A DNA stretch of 64,000 nucleotides from Bacillota bacterium. Lineage in GTDB: Bacteria > Bacillota > Clostridia > Lachnospirales > Lachnospiraceae. Below, piece after piece: positions 61,595 through 64,000 of this stretch. Numbering within the stretch: the stretch's first letter is position 1; each line of letters starts with the position of its first letter. The translations under genes were made by a program, and so were the position numbers. The notes under the pieces were generated by a model. It was not told the DNA's origin, did no database searches, and worked only from the letters and a program-made list of their open reading frames with translations. The stretch spans positions 62,001-126,000 of the forward strand of contig JAEYGZ010000028.1 in the NCBI GenBank assembly GCA_023409535.1, given 5' to 3'.

Positions 61595-62833
61595 ATGAAG
61601 AGATCAAAGATAACTCACAAACCACAGTTAGATTTTTTCAAGTATATCGGACCCGGTTTATTAGTAACCGTTGGCTTTATTGACCCGGGAAACTGGGCCT
61701 CCAATGTAGCCGCAGGCTCGGATTACGGCTATAGGCTTCTATGGATGGTAACCTTATCAACCATCATGCTGATTGTATTGCAGCATAACGCCGCCCATCT
61801 TGGAATTGTAACCGGTACCTGTCTGTCAGAATCGGCCGCACTTCATCTAAAACCCTGGGTGAGCAAGGTAACCCTCTCCACCGCCATACTCGCAGCCATA
61901 TCAACCTCCCTGGCAGAGCTTCTGGGCGGAGCAATCGCCTTGAACATGCTTTTTCAAATACCCCTTAAATTAGGTACTGTCATAGTGTTAGCCTTTGTAT
62001 TGCTGATGCTGTTTACCAATTCGTATAAGAAGCTGGAAAAGCTCATTATGGGCTTCGTGTCCCTGATTGGATTATCGTTTATCATAGAGCTATGTCTGGT
62101 TCATGTGGATTGGGGGAAGGCTGCAATCAGCTGGCTCACACCAAGCTTTCCCGCAGGCTCCATTCCTGTTATCATGAGTGTTCTCGGCGCTGTTGTTATG
62201 CCTCATAATTTATTCCTGCACTCAGAAGTAATTCAAAGCCGGCAGTGGAATTTACAAAATGAAGAGGTTATAAAGAAGCAGCTGAACTACGAATTTCTGG
62301 ATACCCTTTTTTCCATGATCATCGGTTGGGCCATCAACAGTGCAATGATACTCGTTGCAGCAACCACCTTCTTTACCTATGGACTTCATGTCAGCGAACT
62401 AAATCAGGCGCAGCAGATGTTAAAGCCTTTACTTGGCAATGCCGCATCCATTGTATTTGCACTGGCTCTGCTGTTCTCCGGCATCTCTTCCTCCATCACC
62501 GCAGGAATGGCGGGAGGCAGCATCTTTGCCGGAATTTATAAGGAACCGTATGATATCAAGGACAGTCATACCAAAACAGGTGTTGCTTTAACACTGATCT
62601 TATCAACCGTGATAATTTTCTTTATTAAGAATCCCTTCCAGGGATTGATCTATTCACAAATGTTTTTAAGCATACAATTACCCATCTCAATCTTCCTGCA
62701 GATTTACCTGACCTCCTCAAAGAAGGTCATGGGTAAGTACGCGAATTCCACGCGGAATAATATCCTCTTATGGATCATCGGGCTAATTGTAACCGGCTTG
62801 AATATTACTTTATTAATAAGTTATCTTGTTTAA
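61595..62833 (+). CDS. mntH: Nramp-family divalent-metal transporter
   Basis: 412 residues, about eleven membrane helices. Helix 1 holds the metal motif IDPGNWASNVAAG, helix 6 holds GAVVMPHNLFLHS, with the Ala and Met-Pro-His that bind Mn2+ or Fe2+. Proton-coupled import. No ribosome binding site is visible before the ATG, so expression may be weak or the start may differ. I found no yybP-ykoY manganese riboswitch in the 61408-61594 spacer. Confidence 0.87.
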   Translation: MKRSKITHKPQLDFFKYIGPGLLVTVGFIDPGNWASNVAAGSDYGYRLLWMVTLSTIMLIVLQHNAAHLGIVTGTCLSESAALHLKPWVSKVTLSTAILAAISTSLAELLGGAIALNMLFQIPLKLGTVIVLAFVLLMLFTNSYKKLEKLIMGFVSLIGLSFIIELCLVHVDWGKAAISWLTPSFPAGSIPVIMSVLGAVVMPHNLFLHSEVIQSRQWNLQNEEVIKKQLNYEFLDTLFSMIIGWAINSAMILVAATTFFTYGLHVSELNQAQQMLKPLLGNAASIVFALALLFSGISSSITAGMAGGSIFAGIYKEPYDIKDSHTKTGVALTLILSTVIIFFIKNPFQGLIYSQMFLSIQLPISIFLQIYLTSSKKVMGKYANSTRNNILLWIIGLIVTGLNITLLISYLV

Positions 62834-62894
62834 TCCGCTGTTTCGCCGAGTTATCAGCGCATTCTGAAGCAGCATTTTTGAGGAGGTTTAGGAA

Positions 62895-64000
62895 ATGAAA
62901 CTTTTATGGAAGCTTGGTAAGGAGGCCATCCGGTATAAATATCTGTATCTTGTAGCTATCCTTGCAACCCTGGCACTGACATTGATTAATCTGGCCGCAC
63001 CAAAGCTGCTGTCTTCCATGACGGCAATTGTAGCAGGTGACGATCCGGTGAATTCAAAGGAAAAACTGCTGTACATCACCCTAACGCTGATCGCACTGTA
63101 TCTTCTTCGGATATTATTCCGTTATCTAAGCAACTACCTTGCACATAAGGCAGCCTGGAATCTTGTGGAGGATCTGCGGGTACGTGTATACAATCAGATC
63201 CAGAACTTCTCCATGAGCTTCTTCCATGATAAGCAGACCGGAGATCTGATGAGCCGTGTCGTAAATGATACCGCTAACTTTGAATTACTTTATGCACATA
63301 TTATTCCTGAGATGGTAACAAATATTGTTACCGTAGCCGGTGTTATGATCATCCTGTTAAATATCAATGTAAAGCTTGCATTACTGACCTGTATTCCTAT
63401 TCCGTTAATCTTATATTCCGGATGGATCTTTGCCGCGAAAATACGGCCAAATTTTAAGGTCTCCCAAAAAGCATTGGCCGGCCTGAATGCGAAGCTTCAG
63501 GATAATTTTTCAGGAATTCACGAGATTCAGGCCTTCGGACAGGAACGCTATGAGGAAGAGCAGGTAACCATCAATGCGGGTACCTTTACAAAGGCTATGC
63601 TTCATGCCTTGAAATTAAGCGCAATCTTCCATCCGGGTGTAGAGTTCCTGTCCTCCGCAGGAACGGTAATTGTTGTGGGAGTTGGCGGCTTTCTTGCTTT
63701 TGGAGGTTCCTTGTCCGTAGCGGATATTGTAGCCTTCCTGCTGTATTTGTCACTGTTCTATACTCCGATCTCCGGCCTTGCCAGACTGTTGGAGGATGTT
63801 CAGCAGGCATATGCCGGTGCCGAGCGTGTCATGATGATATTAGACACGCCCAATGATATAACAAATGCACCCGACGCCGCAGAATTAACCAAGGTCGAGG
63901 GATGCATCAGCTTTGAAGCAGTTGACTTTGGTTATGAAGAAGCTGTTCCGGTATTGAAGGATATCAGCTTTCGCTGTAAGCCCGGGCAGATGATCGCACT
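62895..64000 (+). CDS. ABC exporter with fused permease and ATPase (partial, runs off the right edge)
   Basis: The first 368 codons are present from the ATG at 62895 (GGAGG 8 bases upstream). Residues 1-310 form the six-helix ABC transmembrane domain of MsbA/LmrA-like half-transporters (MSFFHDKQTGDLMSRVVNDT, LQDNFSGIHEIQAFGQERYEEEQV, SLFYTPISGLARLLEDVQQAYAGAERVMMIL), and the ATPase domain has begun (ISFEAVDFGYEEAVPVLKDIS). The ATP-binding motifs lie beyond the window. Substrate unknown. Confidence 0.9.
   Translation, partial: MKLLWKLGKEAIRYKYLYLVAILATLALTLINLAAPKLLSSMTAIVAGDDPVNSKEKLLYITLTLIALYLLRILFRYLSNYLAHKAAWNLVEDLRVRVYNQIQNFSMSFFHDKQTGDLMSRVVNDTANFELLYAHIIPEMVTNIVTVAGVMIILLNINVKLALLTCIPIPLILYSGWIFAAKIRPNFKVSQKALAGLNAKLQDNFSGIHEIQAFGQERYEEEQVTINAGTFTKAMLHALKLSAIFHPGVEFLSSAGTVIVVGVGGFLAFGGSLSVADIVAFLLYLSLFYTPISGLARLLEDVQQAYAGAERVMMILDTPNDITNAPDAAELTKVEGCISFEAVDFGYEEAVPVLKDISFRCKPGQMIA

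Overview
The window looks like chromosomal DNA of a low-to-moderate GC Gram-positive anaerobe, most likely a Lachnospiraceae member (Clostridia). Reasons: strong AGGAGG-type ribosome binding sites with ATG, GTG and TTG starts, a MecA adaptor, a spore/cortex-type amidase and GH18 pair, a GdpP c-di-AMP phosphodiesterase beside rplI and dnaB, LytTR regulators, a BspA-type leucine-rich-repeat protein, a 2[4Fe-4S] ferredoxin and BceAB/FtsX-type exporters. The assignment rests on gene content only.

Layout. 0-7 kb: cell-wall enzymes (CwlD-like amidase, GH18 hydrolase), a Ser/Thr kinase with an adjoining degenerate ParA-like protein, mecA, a DUF1858 protein, ferredoxin and a MerR regulator. 7-14 kb: MFS transporter, then gdpP-rplI-dnaB and a secreted transglutaminase-like protein. 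14-18 kb: a BusR-like GntR/RCK_C regulator facing a complete compatible-solute ABC importer (opuCA-CB-CD-CC) behind a strong promoter and a candidate operator. 18-22 kb: glycerate kinase, GntP-family permease and CdaR-type regulator. 22-27 kb: FtsX-type ABC exporter with its two-component system. 27-32 kb: TetR, ECF S-component and type II pantothenate kinase (a likely pantothenate salvage operon), a decayed insert, a cupin, PhzF and CutC. 32-38 kb: AraC/GyrI-like regulators, an ABC-2 exporter and a degenerate ABC-ATPase/LytTR fusion. 38-41 kb: a 953-residue BspA-type LRR protein. 41-51 kb: a sugar ABC importer with two Gfo/Idh/MocA oxidoreductases, two TIM-barrel isomerase-like proteins and a DUF6379-like small subunit, which together resemble C-glycoside deglycosylation systems, with a divergent AraC regulator. 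51-53 kb: rpsR, ssb, rpsF. 53-60 kb: a PadR pair, pyrophosphatase, an AgrC/AgrA-like two-component system, a 16-codon gene for an amphipathic peptide and an aldo/keto reductase. 60-64 kb: a LexA-box promoter on a truncated ORF, a nucleotidyltransferase-like gene, an Nramp transporter and the start of an ABC exporter that runs off the end.

How parts may work together. Two loci bear on c-di-AMP: GdpP degrades it, and BusR-type repressors use it to control osmolyte import; here they lie within 2 kb. The 41-49 kb operon could import a glycoside, oxidise its sugar and cleave the C-C bond. The LytTR/GHKL pair at 56-58 kb is followed by a short leaderless peptide gene and shares a LytTR-like motif with it, recalling AgrA control of phenol-soluble modulins.

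Structure of the region. The last 35 bp of rpsR recur, diverged, at 38290 and 41578 in the same orientation, so the LRR gene and the sugar operon are each bracketed by rpsR-3'-end-like repeats. rpsF-ssb-rpsR and gdpP-rplI-dnaB, which adjoin in many relatives, are here 39 kb apart on the same strand. Together these suggest a long-lived insertion hotspot behind rpsR. No integrase, CRISPR array, rRNA or tRNA was recognised.
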